64,000 bases of DNA from an uncultured Spirochaetales bacterium (GCA_949293595.1 CASFDW010000004.1:117209-181208), one strand, 5' to 3'; counted from the first letter of the stretch, positions 8,800 through 17,470 are shown. Numbers and translations are program-made. Notes: generated by a model not told the origin, from the sequence alone.

Positions 8800-8847
8800 G
8801 AAACAATTATAAACATAAACAAGAATTTCCGCAGCAGAAACAGAATC

Positions 8848-9246
8848 TCAAAGCATTTTTGAAATGTTGCGCTTGATTTCCTCAACAACCAACATGTCCG
8901 CAGGAAGCCATTTGACCGAATCTATTTCCTCCATCGACAGCCATCTGGCATCATCATGTTCCTTGAGCGTCAGCTTTCCTTCAATGACAGTTGCGGTGTA
9001 GCAGTCCATGACCAGATGGAAGTCAGGATATTGGTATTCTATTGTGGCAAGGAAAGAATCGATTTTTATCCCTGCATCCAGTTCTTCTCGGATTTCTCTG
9101 ATCAAGGCTTCTTCCCCGGTCTCTCCTGCCTCTCTTTTTCCTCCGGGGAATTCCCACATGCCTTTTAATTCCCCGCATCCCCTGCGGGTGGCATAGACCC
9201 TGCCGTCGTCATGGATGATGGCTGCACTCACACGTATGGTTTTCAT
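8848..9246 (-). CDS. Nudix hydrolase, MutT-like (8-oxo-dGTP-type diphosphatase)
   Basis: 132 aa. The Nudix box is complete: Gly36-x5-Glu42-x7-Arg50-Glu51-Ile-x-Glu54-Glu55, inside a MutT-like frame (VSAAIIHDDGRVYATRR at the N-terminus, WEFPGGK before the box). It should hydrolyse oxidised or non-canonical nucleoside triphosphates and so limit mutation. The ATG has no Shine-Dalgarno sequence. Instead a -10 hexamer TATAGT (9260-9255, minus strand) ends 8 nt before it, so the mRNA may be leaderless. The HNH nuclease gene follows on the same strand. Confidence 0.9.
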   Translation of the reverse strand: MKTIRVSAAIIHDDGRVYATRRGCGELKGMWEFPGGKREAGETGEEALIREIREELDAGIKIDSFLATIEYQYPDFHLVMDCYTATVIEGKLTLKEHDDARWLSMEEIDSVKWLPADMLVVEEIKRNISKML

Positions 9247-9286
9247 CAGATACGACTATACCAAAAAAAAGAGTTGTTGTGTTTGT

Positions 9287-9592
9287 TCAACAATCCGTTT
9301 CACGGTTTTCTCTTTTATCCAGAATGCCTTTCATGTTGAAAATGTATTCTCTCATGTCCGCCACATCCTTTTTCAACTCATAAAATGCAATCAAAAAGAA
9401 ACCGCCTGTGCACATTACCAGCGTGAATAAAATCAAGAATACATAGAAAACCATGTTGATTATGACTATTTCCATGGAATCAAAATAATAGTATATTCCG
9501 ACGCCAACCATATACATATTGAAAAAAACTGCAGCAAGGATTGCAATAAGTAACATTAACACGATTTCAATTATTCCAATGAGCTTGAGCAT
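9287..9592 (-). CDS. small membrane protein of unknown function
   Basis: 101 aa with two strongly hydrophobic stretches (about residues 4-35 and 42-70) joined by a short aromatic loop, then a charged, probably coiled-coil tail of about 30 residues containing KKDVADMREYIFNMKG. A good ribosome site, GGGAGG, precedes the ATG on the minus strand. I recognise no family. It belongs to a low-GC islet with the Nudix and HNH genes. Confidence 0.6.
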   Translation of the reverse strand: MLKLIGIIEIVLMLLIAILAAVFFNMYMVGVGIYYYFDSMEIVIINMVFYVFLILFTLVMCTGGFFLIAFYELKKDVADMREYIFNMKGILDKRENRETDC

Positions 9593-9724
9593 TCCTTAAA
9601 CCTCCCGTAATAATGATATCAGCCCCAACGGAAGAGAATGCAAGCATAATTGTTTTTTACTTTGTTCAATAACTAAGGCAATGATGATATATTATGGATG
9701 GACAGAAGGTCTTGGAGATGATGG

Positions 9725-10921
9725 ATGGTTATAGGTGAATTCAACGAATCATATCCTCCTCTCATGGACGGGGTCGGTCAGGTTGTGGAGCATTACACCC
9801 ATGATCTTGATGCGATGGGACATGAGGCTTATGCCGTTGTGGCCGGGGATGCGGATGCTCCGCGTTATGATGAAAGCGTAGGGGAGAAGAACACAATCCG
9901 GACAAGAATGTATGCACTTCCGGTTGTGAAGCCATATGGTATCGTGCATGTGTCCAGGAAGGTAAGAAAGGAAGTCGGAAAAATCCCATTCGACATCGTA
10001 CATGCCCATTCGCCCTTTTACATGGGCTCTTTTGCGGAAAAAATCGCAAGGAAAAGGAACATACCGCTTGTCTCAACGTTCCACAGTCAGTTCAAGGACG
10101 ACATACGCGGAGCGGTTCATAGCAGGCTGATCGCCAACATCGCGGTGAAGTTCCTCATGCGTCATTACAGGAAGGCCGACGAAGTCTGGGCTCCCAGCCT
10201 GGGAAGTGCCCGGGTGTTACGCGAATATGGTTACAAGGGCGAGGTTTTTGTTGTCGAAAACGCCTGTGACATGCCTCTTTTGGACGAGAAGGAGAAGCGG
10301 ATGCTCGCAGATGAAGGCCTTTCCCTCATTGGAGCAGGGGATGGGAATATCCCTATTCTTCTGTATGTCGGACAGCTTAAGGTTGAAAAGAACATCATGT
10401 TGATCTTGAAATCGTTGAAGGTGTTGAGGGATTCCGGTTTCCATTTCCTCATGGTGTTCGTCGGAAGCGGTCCCGATAGGGGACATATGGATTCATATGT
10501 GGAAAGACACGGCTTGTCCGATTGTGTGAGGTTTGTAGGAAAGATAACCGACAGGGAGGTTCTTAAAAGCTATTATGCTGCGGCGTCACTTTTTCTTTTT
10601 CCGTCGTTTTATGATACATTCGGAATAGTGAAGGTTGAAGCTGCGGCATTTTCGGTACCTGTCGTATTTGTCTCAGGCAGTTGCATTTCGGAAGGGATTG
10701 CGGATGGGGTTAACGGTTTTGTTGCGGAAAACGATCCTGAGGCATATGCAGGGAAGATCATTTCCGCATTGGCCGACGAGGAATTGTTGGAAAAAGTCGG
10801 CCTTGGTGCCAGAAATACCCTTTACAGGACTTGGGACATGGTTGCAACCGAAGTTGAGGCGAGATACAAGGCGTTAGTTGAGAAAAGCAAGTTAAAAAAA
10901 GGAGAGCTGTGCAATGGATGA
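9725..10921 (+). CDS. glycosyltransferase family 4 (GT-B fold)
   Basis: 398 aa. The N-terminus has the acceptor-site signature of GT4 enzymes (GEFNESYPPLMDGVGQ), followed by DIVHAHSPF and STFHSQF. The C-terminal Rossmann half contains LLYVGQLKVEKNI and the nucleotide-sugar block FPSFYDTFGIVKVEAAAFSVPVV. It should transfer a hexose from a nucleotide sugar to a glycolipid or polysaccharide acceptor at the inner face of the membrane. The ATG at 9725 has GGAG 7 nt upstream. It overlaps the hydrolase gene downstream by 8 bp. Donor and acceptor cannot be told. Confidence 0.88.
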   Translation: MVIGEFNESYPPLMDGVGQVVEHYTHDLDAMGHEAYAVVAGDADAPRYDESVGEKNTIRTRMYALPVVKPYGIVHVSRKVRKEVGKIPFDIVHAHSPFYMGSFAEKIARKRNIPLVSTFHSQFKDDIRGAVHSRLIANIAVKFLMRHYRKADEVWAPSLGSARVLREYGYKGEVFVVENACDMPLLDEKEKRMLADEGLSLIGAGDGNIPILLYVGQLKVEKNIMLILKSLKVLRDSGFHFLMVFVGSGPDRGHMDSYVERHGLSDCVRFVGKITDREVLKSYYAAASLFLFPSFYDTFGIVKVEAAAFSVPVVFVSGSCISEGIADGVNGFVAENDPEAYAGKIISALADEELLEKVGLGARNTLYRTWDMVATEVEARYKALVEKSKLKKGELCNG

Positions 10922-11444
10922 TCGCATTTTAGTTGTCGTGGACATGCAGAACGACTTCATCACTGGTCCGTTGTCTTCCCCCGAGGCTCCGGGTATATTG
11001 GACAATGTGGTAAGGAAGGTGGAGAATTTTGATGGCAGGGTTGTATTCACCATGGATACCCATGACGGGTCTTATTCCGATACACAGGAAGGCCGGCTTC
11101 TTCCTGTCGGCCATTGCATTAAGGGCAGTGATGGCTGGCGGCTGGTCCAGCCTCTGGCTGATATAGCGGGAAGGAAGGGTGCTGTCATTTTTGAGAAGGG
11201 TACATTCGCCTCCGTTTCCCTTGCCGAATATCTTGCGGAAAGGAATCGTGTCTCACCGGTTTCATCTGTCACCCTGGTAGGGGTATGCACCGACATCTGC
11301 GTCGTAAGCAATGCATTGCTTATCAAAGCGTTCCTGCCGGAGGTCGAGGTACGCGTCGATTCTTCATGTGTCGCGGGTGTGACTAAGGAAAAAAACGACG
11401 CGGCGCTCGAAACCATGAGGAGCTGCCAGATATTTGTCGATTAA
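10914..11444 (+). CDS. nicotinamidase/isochorismatase-family cysteine hydrolase
   Basis: 176 aa. The catalytic triad of the family can be placed: Asp10 in VVVDMQNDF, Lys95 in FEKGTF and Cys129 in GVCTDICV. The metal-site region DTHDGSY and HCIKGSDGW match nicotinamidase-like members. The likely reaction is deamidation of nicotinamide to nicotinate for NAD salvage, but other amide substrates are possible in this family. Translation is coupled to the glycosyltransferase by an 8-bp overlap. The 3' end overlaps the convergent ferredoxin gene by 4 bp. Confidence 0.82.
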   Translation: MDDRILVVVDMQNDFITGPLSSPEAPGILDNVVRKVENFDGRVVFTMDTHDGSYSDTQEGRLLPVGHCIKGSDGWRLVQPLADIAGRKGAVIFEKGTFASVSLAEYLAERNRVSPVSSVTLVGVCTDICVVSNALLIKAFLPEVEVRVDSSCVAGVTKEKNDAALETMRSCQIFVD

Positions 11445-12100
11445 CCGATCAAATGTCCGTCGGTCGAGATTGTGGCTGTTTCCAGTCCTATATCCTTTCC
11501 GCTGAGTGCGATGGCCTTTTGGACCGCAATCACAAGCCCTCCGCAGCATGGAACCTCCATCCTGCAAAGCGTGATGCTCCTTATGTCGTTGTTTTTCAGT
11601 ATCCCGGCAAGTTTGATGCTGTAATCGGTTCCATCCAGTTTCGGGCATCCGATCATCGTTATCCTTCCTTTCATGAAATCCTTGTGGAAATCACCATACG
11701 AGAAGGCTGTGCAGGTTGCGGCGATCAAAAGATCCGATGCATCAAAATAAGAGGCCTTTGGCGGTACGAGCTTGAGCTGGCAGGGCCACTGCATCAGCTC
11801 GGAACCACCTGTTGCGCCATCGGAGGGTCTTGCCGCGGCTTCCTTCCTTTTCAGCATCGCAGCCATTTGCCCGGGGCAGGAGTGTCCGCCTCCGTTGTCG
11901 CCGGCTTCCTCCACCGTTATGAACCTGATCGCACCGGCAGGGCAGGCCGGAAGACAGTCGCCAAGTCCGTCGCAGTAGTCGGGACGGGTAAGCCGGGCCT
12001 TTCCGTCCACCATGCTTATCGCTCCCTCGTGGCAGGCGTCCGCACATAGCGCGCATCCGTTGCAGAGGTTTTCGTCTATTTCTATTATTCTTCTTGCCAT
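11441..12100 (-). CDS. 4Fe-4S ferredoxin-domain protein with C-terminal Cys-rich domain
   Basis: 219 aa. The ATG at 12100 is preceded by AAGGAG; a longer in-frame start exists but lacks a ribosome site. Near the N-terminus is a complete CxxCxxCxxxC cluster motif (CNGCALCADAC). A second motif reads CDGLGDCLPACP, in which one expected Cys is replaced by Leu. The remaining 130 residues hold scattered cysteines (CTAF, IGCPKLDG, CRMEVPCCGG) that could bind another cofactor. It is a predicted cytoplasmic electron-transfer or regulatory redox protein. It is divergent from a Crp/Fnr regulator with about 63 bp between them, so it is a likely target of that regulator (inference). Confidence 0.85.
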   Translation of the reverse strand: MARRIIEIDENLCNGCALCADACHEGAISMVDGKARLTRPDYCDGLGDCLPACPAGAIRFITVEEAGDNGGGHSCPGQMAAMLKRKEAAARPSDGATGGSELMQWPCQLKLVPPKASYFDASDLLIAATCTAFSYGDFHKDFMKGRITMIGCPKLDGTDYSIKLAGILKNNDIRSITLCRMEVPCCGGLVIAVQKAIALSGKDIGLETATISTDGHLIG

Positions 12101-12113
12101 AGTGTTCTCCTTG

Positions 12114-12143
12114 TTGCAAAGGTACATCTTTTTTCAGGATAAT
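12114..12143 (+). promoter_or_regulatory. predicted promoter of the Crp/Fnr regulator gene
   Basis: TTGCAA (12114-12119), 18-bp spacer, GATAAT (12138-12143), followed by GGAGA and the ATG at 12164. The site lies in the short divergent region shared with the ferredoxin gene. Confidence 0.6.
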
Positions 12144-12163
12144 AATGTTGGAGAAACAACAAA

Positions 12164-12847
12164 ATGGACAAATCATATGTTTCCCTCGTTTTTTCCTCGG
12201 CTCTTTTCAAGGGATTGGGAGATGAGGACAGGACCGTGCTTGAAAAGCGGTTTCCATCGATGATCAGGCATTATCCGAAGCGCAGCGTTATTTTTTCTTC
12301 AGGTGAAACCACGCAGAAATTTGCAATGGTACTGGAAGGCGAGGTCGTCATCGAGCATGTCGATGCATTCTCATCTAGACACATATTGGCGCATGTCGGT
12401 CCCGGGGATGTTTTTGCAGAGACCTATGCTTTCCTATCCGACGAGATCATGCCAGTGGATGCGGTAACCCCGGATGGTGCGGATGTCCTTATGCTTGACA
12501 GGACCGGTCTGTTTTCTCCCTGCATGTTTTCCCAGGAGGGCAGGACCGTGCTTTTGGAGAATTTTCTTGAGATGAGCATGAGGAAGAACCTTGTCCTTTC
12601 GAAGAGGATTCTGTATACGACGGGAAAAACCATCAGAAGCAGGCTGATGTGCTATCTGGCGGATGAGATGGTGAGGAACCATGGGCAATCGTTCTCCATC
12701 CCCTTCGACAGGCAGGAGCTTGCCGATTACCTTTCCGTCGACAGGAGTGCTCTTTCAGCAGAGATTTCAAAGCTCCGGAAGGAGGGTGTCCTTATGTGCC
12801 GCAAGAACAGATTTTCAATAATTATGAAAAAAAACACTGCACTTTGA
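12164..12847 (+). CDS. Crp/Fnr family transcriptional regulator
   Basis: 227 aa. Residues about 15-130 form a cyclic-nucleotide-binding-like beta barrel (GETTQKFAMVLEGEVVIEHV, VGPGDVFAETYAFL). Residues about 175-220 form the Crp-type helix-turn-helix (FDRQELADYLSVDRSALSAEISKLRKEGVL). There is no N-terminal Fnr-type Cys cluster, so a bound iron-sulfur sensor is not indicated. The effector is unknown. It is divergent from the ferredoxin gene, an arrangement common for Crp/Fnr proteins that control redox genes. Confidence 0.9.
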   Translation: MDKSYVSLVFSSALFKGLGDEDRTVLEKRFPSMIRHYPKRSVIFSSGETTQKFAMVLEGEVVIEHVDAFSSRHILAHVGPGDVFAETYAFLSDEIMPVDAVTPDGADVLMLDRTGLFSPCMFSQEGRTVLLENFLEMSMRKNLVLSKRILYTTGKTIRSRLMCYLADEMVRNHGQSFSIPFDRQELADYLSVDRSALSAEISKLRKEGVLMCRKNRFSIIMKKNTAL

Positions 12848-12873
12848 CATCTGCTTGAATTATACTGTTGCAC

Positions 12874-13602
12874 ATGGCCCGGAACATATTCGACAACAGC
12901 ACTTTTTTTGCTGAATACATGAAATTGCGTAGTGAAAAAAATTATAACGACCTTTTGGAGCAGCCGGAGATGTCGAAGCTCCTTCCTCCGGTGAAGGGCA
13001 GGTCCGTGCTCGATGCCGGATGCGGGTTCGGAGCCAACTGCCGTGCTTTCGCAGAGATGGGTGCATCACGTGTCGTGGGAATAGATATTTCAAAGAAGAT
13101 GCTTGAAAGGGCGGAACGGGAGAACAGCCTGGATGTGGTCGAATATCAGGAAAGGGACATGGCCGACATATCCGGTGTCTCCGGGCCGTTCGACCTGGTG
13201 TACTCCTCGCTCGCTTTCCACTACGTCAGGGATTTCGACAAGCTTATAGGGGATATCGGCAGACTTCTGGTGCCGCACGGTGTGCTTCTTTTTTCCCAGG
13301 AGCATCCGGTCGTCACGGCAACAATCGACTACCGCGGACATTTCGATGATTTCGGTCATTATGTTTTCGGCGACTATCAGGCGGAGGGCAAGAGATACGG
13401 AACTTGGTTTGTCAAGGATGTCGAAAGCTATCACAGGACCACTGCGACAATCCTTACCACGGTTGCAAAGAACGGTTTCCGTATCACCGATGTCGTCGAG
13501 CCCGTCCCTTCGCCTCTTGCCTTGAGGGAAAGACCTGATTTGGAGAAGGATTTCATACGTCCGACCTTTTTGATAGTCAAGGCTTTTAAGGATACGTATT
13601 AA
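12874..13602 (+). CDS. class I SAM-dependent methyltransferase
   Basis: 242 aa. Motif I VLDAGCGFG is at residues 45-53, followed by the acidic SAM-ribose strand VVGIDIS and a motif near PFDLVYSSLAFHYVRD, typical of small-molecule methyltransferases of the UbiE/BioC type. Substrate unknown. The ATG at 12874 has no Shine-Dalgarno sequence; TATACT (12861-12866) ends exactly 7 nt before it, so a leaderless transcript is likely. A TTG two codons earlier is a poorer start. It lies between the Crp/Fnr gene and the nucleoside importer without clear functional linkage. Confidence 0.88.
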   Translation: MARNIFDNSTFFAEYMKLRSEKNYNDLLEQPEMSKLLPPVKGRSVLDAGCGFGANCRAFAEMGASRVVGIDISKKMLERAERENSLDVVEYQERDMADISGVSGPFDLVYSSLAFHYVRDFDKLIGDIGRLLVPHGVLLFSQEHPVVTATIDYRGHFDDFGHYVFGDYQAEGKRYGTWFVKDVESYHRTTATILTTVAKNGFRITDVVEPVPSPLALRERPDLEKDFIRPTFLIVKAFKDTY

Positions 13603-13656
13603 TCCCATATCTTTTTTTCCACATTCAGCCGATTTCATGTGATAAAATTTACAAAT

Positions 13657-15201
13657 ATGGAAAAGAACGCAATGGCAAACAGATGCGCAATCGAAATGAA
13701 AGGCATTACAAAGCGTTTCGGACAGGTTGTCGCCAACGACGGTATCGACCTCGATATCCGCTATGGCGAGATACTTGCCCTGCTGGGTGAGAACGGAAGC
13801 GGCAAAACGACCTTGATGAACATGCTTTCAGGTATATACCAGCCTGACGGCGGGGAGATATACGAGGATGGAGAGCAGATCTACATCCGTTCCCCGAAGG
13901 ATGCCTACGAGTATGGTATCGGAATGATCCATCAGCACTACAAGCTTGTGGAGGTTTTCACCGCAGCCCAGAACATAATACTCGGTCTGGACGAGGAGAA
14001 GATGGATCTGGCCCAGACAAACGCCAAGGTTGCCGATATCTGTCTCCGCTACGGCTTTGACATAGACCCGTTGAAAAAGGTGTATGACATGTCCGTTTCC
14101 CAGAAGCAGACAGTGGAGATAGTGAAGGTCCTATACAGAGGTGCCAAGATACTTGTCCTGGACGAGCCCACGGCGGTCCTGACCCCCCAGGAGACCAAAA
14201 AGCTTTTCAAGGTGCTCAAGAACATGAAGGATGATGGCAAGGCCATAATCATAATCACCCACAAGCTCCACGAGGTCATGGAGGTCTCCGACAAGGTCGC
14301 CGTATTGAGGAAGGGCAGGTACATCGGCACAGTCAATACGAGCGAGACAAACCCTCAGGCTCTTACAGACATGATGGTCGGTCATGCCGTCACTCTGAAC
14401 ATAGACAGGCCGAAATACGACGATCCGCGCAAGAAGCTCATTGTTGAGAACCTGACCTGTGTGGACAACGAGGGCGTGACGAGGCTCGACCATGTGTCCT
14501 TCAGCGCATACACGGGTGAGATTCTCGGTGTTGCCGGCATCTCGGGATCCGGCCAGAAGGAACTGCTTGAGGCCATCACGGGTCTTTGTCCCGTCAAGGA
14601 GGGCAGTGTGAGGTTCATCGACAACTCGGGAAAGGAGACCGAACTTGTCGGAAAGACACCGATGCAGATAAGACGCACCGGTGTCGGAATGGCGTTTGTT
14701 CCCGAGGACAGGCTCGGTATGGGACTTGTCGGATCGATGGGCATGACCGGAAACATGCTGTTGAGGTCATGGAAGAACGGAAGGGGGGCGCTTTTGAGGA
14801 AGAAGGATCCGGAGGCGCTCGCCAACCGCATATGGGAGGAACTCGAGGTTGTCACGCCTGGTGTTGATTTTCCTGTCCGGAAACTCTCCGGAGGAAACGT
14901 CCAGAAGGTTCTCGTTGGAAGGGAGATATCCAGCGAGCCTGCGGTTCTGATGACGGCATATGCGGTCCGCGGTCTGGATATTAACACCTCCTATACCATC
15001 TACAACCTGCTCACCGAGCAGAAGATGAAGGGGGTCGCCGTCGTATATGTCGGCGAGGACCTGGACGTGCTGATCGAGCTGGCCGACAGGATCCTCGTCC
15101 TATGCGGCGGACGCGTCAGCGGCCTGGTCGATGCAAGGACGACCACGAAGGAGGAGATAGGTCTGATGATGACCCAGTTTGCCCCTAAGGAGGAAGAATG
15201 A
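13657..15201 (+). CDS. ABC transporter ATP-binding protein, BMP/nucleoside-type (two NBDs)
   Basis: 514 aa with two nucleotide-binding domains fused, as in NupA/YufO-type importers. NBD1 has Walker A GENGSGKTT, the signature region MSVSQKQ and Walker B LVLDEPT. NBD2 has GISGSGQKE in place of a normal P-loop lysine motif, signature LSGGNVQK, and a Walker B region VLMTAYAVRGLD that lacks both Asp and Glu, so only NBD1 should hydrolyse ATP. The start at 13657 fits an extended -10 (TGA-TAAAAT, 13640-13648) that ends 8 nt before it. An internal ATG at 13672 with a weak GGAAAAG is the alternative. It overlaps the first permease gene by 4 bp. The four-gene layout with a BMP-family binding protein suggests nucleoside uptake. 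Confidence 0.88.
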   Translation: MEKNAMANRCAIEMKGITKRFGQVVANDGIDLDIRYGEILALLGENGSGKTTLMNMLSGIYQPDGGEIYEDGEQIYIRSPKDAYEYGIGMIHQHYKLVEVFTAAQNIILGLDEEKMDLAQTNAKVADICLRYGFDIDPLKKVYDMSVSQKQTVEIVKVLYRGAKILVLDEPTAVLTPQETKKLFKVLKNMKDDGKAIIIITHKLHEVMEVSDKVAVLRKGRYIGTVNTSETNPQALTDMMVGHAVTLNIDRPKYDDPRKKLIVENLTCVDNEGVTRLDHVSFSAYTGEILGVAGISGSGQKELLEAITGLCPVKEGSVRFIDNSGKETELVGKTPMQIRRTGVGMAFVPEDRLGMGLVGSMGMTGNMLLRSWKNGRGALLRKKDPEALANRIWEELEVVTPGVDFPVRKLSGGNVQKVLVGREISSEPAVLMTAYAVRGLDINTSYTIYNLLTEQKMKGVAVVYVGEDLDVLIELADRILVLCGGRVSGLVDARTTTKEEIGLMMTQFAPKEEE

Positions 15202-16292
15202 AGGCTTCCGAATCCAAGATTCCATTTGTCAGGCTTGCAAAGCGGACCGACATGGGACCGCGCAAGGCCTGGATGATCCGTGTAGGATCGATAGTTTTCG
15301 CCCTGATCCTCGGTTTCATTCCGATGATGCTCACCGGTGTCAATCCGTTCGAGGCCTACGGGGTCATCATACAGGGGTCACTTTCCAGACCCATCTATAT
15401 CAAGCAGACTGTGAAGATCGCCATACCTCTTCTGGGATGTGCCCTTGCCATCGCCCCATGTTTCAAGATGCGTTTCTGGAACATCGGTGCGGAGGGGCAG
15501 ATAACCATGGGTGCCGTGTTCTCCACATATTTCGCCCTTTTCTGGGCAAACAGGATACCCCATGTGCCTCTTTTGATCATCATGTTTTTGGTCGGGGCTG
15601 TCGCCGGCGGGCTCTGGGCCCTCATCCCGGCCTTCTTCAAAGCCAGATGGAACACCAACGAAACACTTTTCACGCTCATGATGAACTACATCGCCATCGG
15701 CATAGTCGCATGGCTTCAGGGAGGCCCGTGGGAAGGCCGCAAGGGCTCCCAGCTGATTCCGATGTTCGGCAGCAACGCCCGTCTTCCGATGGTTTTCGGA
15801 GTTCATTGCGGGTGGATCATCGTGCTCCTCCTGGTTGTCTTCATGTACATCTACATGAACAAGACAAAGCAGGGTTATGAGATTGCGGTGATCGGGGATT
15901 CCGTCAATACCGCCCGCTATGCCGGAATGAATGTCGGAAACATCATAATGCGCACGATGTTCATCTCAGGTGCGATCAGCGGAATTGTTGGATTCATCAC
16001 TGTCGCCGGGGCGAACTACACCCTCTACAGCGGAGTTGCGAACGGGGTGGGGTTCACATCGATCACGGTCGCATGGCTTTCCCAGCTGAATTCCTTCGCG
16101 ATGATAGCTATTTCGATGATTCTCGCCATTCTGGAAAAGGGTGCCAACACGTTGCAGACCAAGCTGCAGGTGCCGACATCGATTGCGGACATAATAACTG
16201 GAATACTGCTGTTCTGCATGCTCAGCAGCGAATTCTTCATCAATTACCGCCTGATATTCCGGGGCAGGGGTGGAAAGGAGGATGGCGTATGA
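15198..16292 (+). CDS. ABC transporter permease, BMP/nucleoside-type (YufP/NupP-like)
   Basis: 364 aa, about ten membrane helices of the branched-chain/ribose/nucleoside permease superfamily, with the conserved loop GYEIAVIGDSVNTARYAGMN between helices. It forms the heteromeric membrane channel with the next gene product. ATGA overlaps join it to both neighbours, so it is cotranscribed and translationally coupled. A substrate is not readable from the permease; nucleosides are inferred from the binding-protein family. Confidence 0.9.
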   Translation: MKASESKIPFVRLAKRTDMGPRKAWMIRVGSIVFALILGFIPMMLTGVNPFEAYGVIIQGSLSRPIYIKQTVKIAIPLLGCALAIAPCFKMRFWNIGAEGQITMGAVFSTYFALFWANRIPHVPLLIIMFLVGAVAGGLWALIPAFFKARWNTNETLFTLMMNYIAIGIVAWLQGGPWEGRKGSQLIPMFGSNARLPMVFGVHCGWIIVLLLVVFMYIYMNKTKQGYEIAVIGDSVNTARYAGMNVGNIIMRTMFISGAISGIVGFITVAGANYTLYSGVANGVGFTSITVAWLSQLNSFAMIAISMILAILEKGANTLQTKLQVPTSIADIITGILLFCMLSSEFFINYRLIFRGRGGKEDGV

Positions 16293-17272
16293 CTACGTTG
16301 ATTGCATTGATAGTTGCCGCGGTCACGTTCGGAACCGTTCTGATGTACGGCACGCTGGGCGAGATCCTCACGGAGAAATCCGGTAACCTCAACCTCGGGG
16401 TGGAGGGGATAATGTACATGGGAGGAGCCTTCGGCCTTGCCGGTGCGTTTTACTATGAAAAGGCCGTCGGGGCGGCAGCAAGCGGTCCCGTCGCGATAAT
16501 GATCGCGCTTGTCTGCGCGTTCGCATCCGGAATGGCCGCCTCGCTGATATACAGCTTCCTTACGATCACGCTGAGGACTAACCAGAACGTCACAGGATTG
16601 GCCCTTGCAATCTTTGGAACCGGTATCGGACAGTTTGTCGGAGAATACATGAGGGTCAGCGAGAAGGGATATGTCGCCCTCAGCAACAATCTCAAGAACG
16701 CCTTCTCCGCAACGGTGTTTCCGGATTTCCTTGTGAACATCCCGGTTGCAGGCAGGATACTGTTTTCCCATACGGTGTTCTTCTATCTTGCTATAATAGT
16801 GGCTGTCGCGATGCACCTGTTCTTGAAAAAGACGAGGTACGGTCTTTATCTGACCGCTGTCGGTGAATCCCCATCGACGTCGGATGCCGCAGGAATAAAC
16901 ATCACCAAATACAAGTATCTTGCCACGACGATAGGCGGAGGGATATCCGCCATCGGAGGCATGGTGTACATCATGACGACCGCAGGCTGCGTATGGAACC
17001 ACGAGGGACTATCCGGCGTGGGCTGGCTTGCCGTTGCTCTGGTCATCTTCTGCATATGGAGGCCGTTGAACGCCATCTGGGGGTCGATAGTCTTCGGTGC
17101 AATGATGATAATGTATCTGCGCCTCTCCCTGCCGTTCGTCCCGACCGAGATCTACAAGATCCTTCCTTACATAGTCACTGTGATAGTCCTCATCATCACC
17201 AGCATCAGGAACAGCAGGGACAAGCAGCCGCCTGCCTCTCTTGGCGTGAATTATTTCAGGGAAGAACGCTGA
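16289..17272 (+). CDS. ABC transporter permease, BMP/nucleoside-type (YufQ-like)
   Basis: 327 aa from the ATG at 16289, which overlaps the stop of the first permease by 4 bp; a longer frame upstream runs inside that gene. The opening TFGTVLMYGTLGEILTEKSGNLNLGVEGIM is characteristic of the second permease of this importer class. The EAA-like loop GLYLTAVGESPSTSDAAGIN sits in mid-protein. It pairs with the 15198-16292 product in the inner membrane. It is followed within 10 bp by a terminator that separates it from the binding-protein gene. Confidence 0.9.
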   Translation: MTTLIALIVAAVTFGTVLMYGTLGEILTEKSGNLNLGVEGIMYMGGAFGLAGAFYYEKAVGAAASGPVAIMIALVCAFASGMAASLIYSFLTITLRTNQNVTGLALAIFGTGIGQFVGEYMRVSEKGYVALSNNLKNAFSATVFPDFLVNIPVAGRILFSHTVFFYLAIIVAVAMHLFLKKTRYGLYLTAVGESPSTSDAAGINITKYKYLATTIGGGISAIGGMVYIMTTAGCVWNHEGLSGVGWLAVALVIFCIWRPLNAIWGSIVFGAMMIMYLRLSLPFVPTEIYKILPYIVTVIVLIITSIRNSRDKQPPASLGVNYFREER

Positions 17273-17279
17273 AAAGGAG

Positions 17280-17308
17280 GGAACCGGTTCCGCCGGTTCC
17301 TTTTTTTT
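17280..17308 (+). terminator. intrinsic terminator between permease and binding-protein genes
   Basis: GGAACCGG (17280-17287), 5-nt loop, CCGGTTCC (17293-17300), then eight T. The binding-protein gene downstream must therefore have its own promoter. Confidence 0.9.
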
Positions 17309-17433
17309 GAAACTGTATTTCATGTTTTTCAAGTAGGGCGGAAAACAAAAATAATCAATTAATTTGCGTTCTGACGTCCGTATTGGGGAAAAAAATACTC
17401 GTACGATCACATTGTCTATGTTAAAATCTGTGT

Positions 17434-17456
17434 GGGGCCGGTTGCGATCCGGTCCC
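17434..17456 (+). promoter_or_regulatory. 5' leader stem-loop in front of the BMP-type binding-protein gene
   Basis: GGGGCCGG (17434-17441) pairs with CCGGTCCC (17449-17456) around a 7-nt loop, with one G-U pair. A -10-like TAAAAT (17422-17427) just upstream would place the transcript start at or next to the first stem base. Such a structure at the extreme 5' end commonly protects mRNA from decay. The ribosome site GGAGAA follows at 17461. No clear -35 is seen, so the promoter part is uncertain. Confidence 0.5.
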
Positions 17457-17470
17457 AAAAGGAGAAACAT

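Noticed and set aside
12844-12849. Consensus TTGACA before the methyltransferase as a -35
   Set aside because: Only 11 bp separate it from TATACT at 12861, too short for sigma70. The -10 may work alone or with a weaker upstream element.
17309-17470. Purine or other riboswitch before the BMP-type binding-protein gene
   Set aside because: I can see only a simple stem-loop; no three-way junction or conserved purine-aptamer core is visible.
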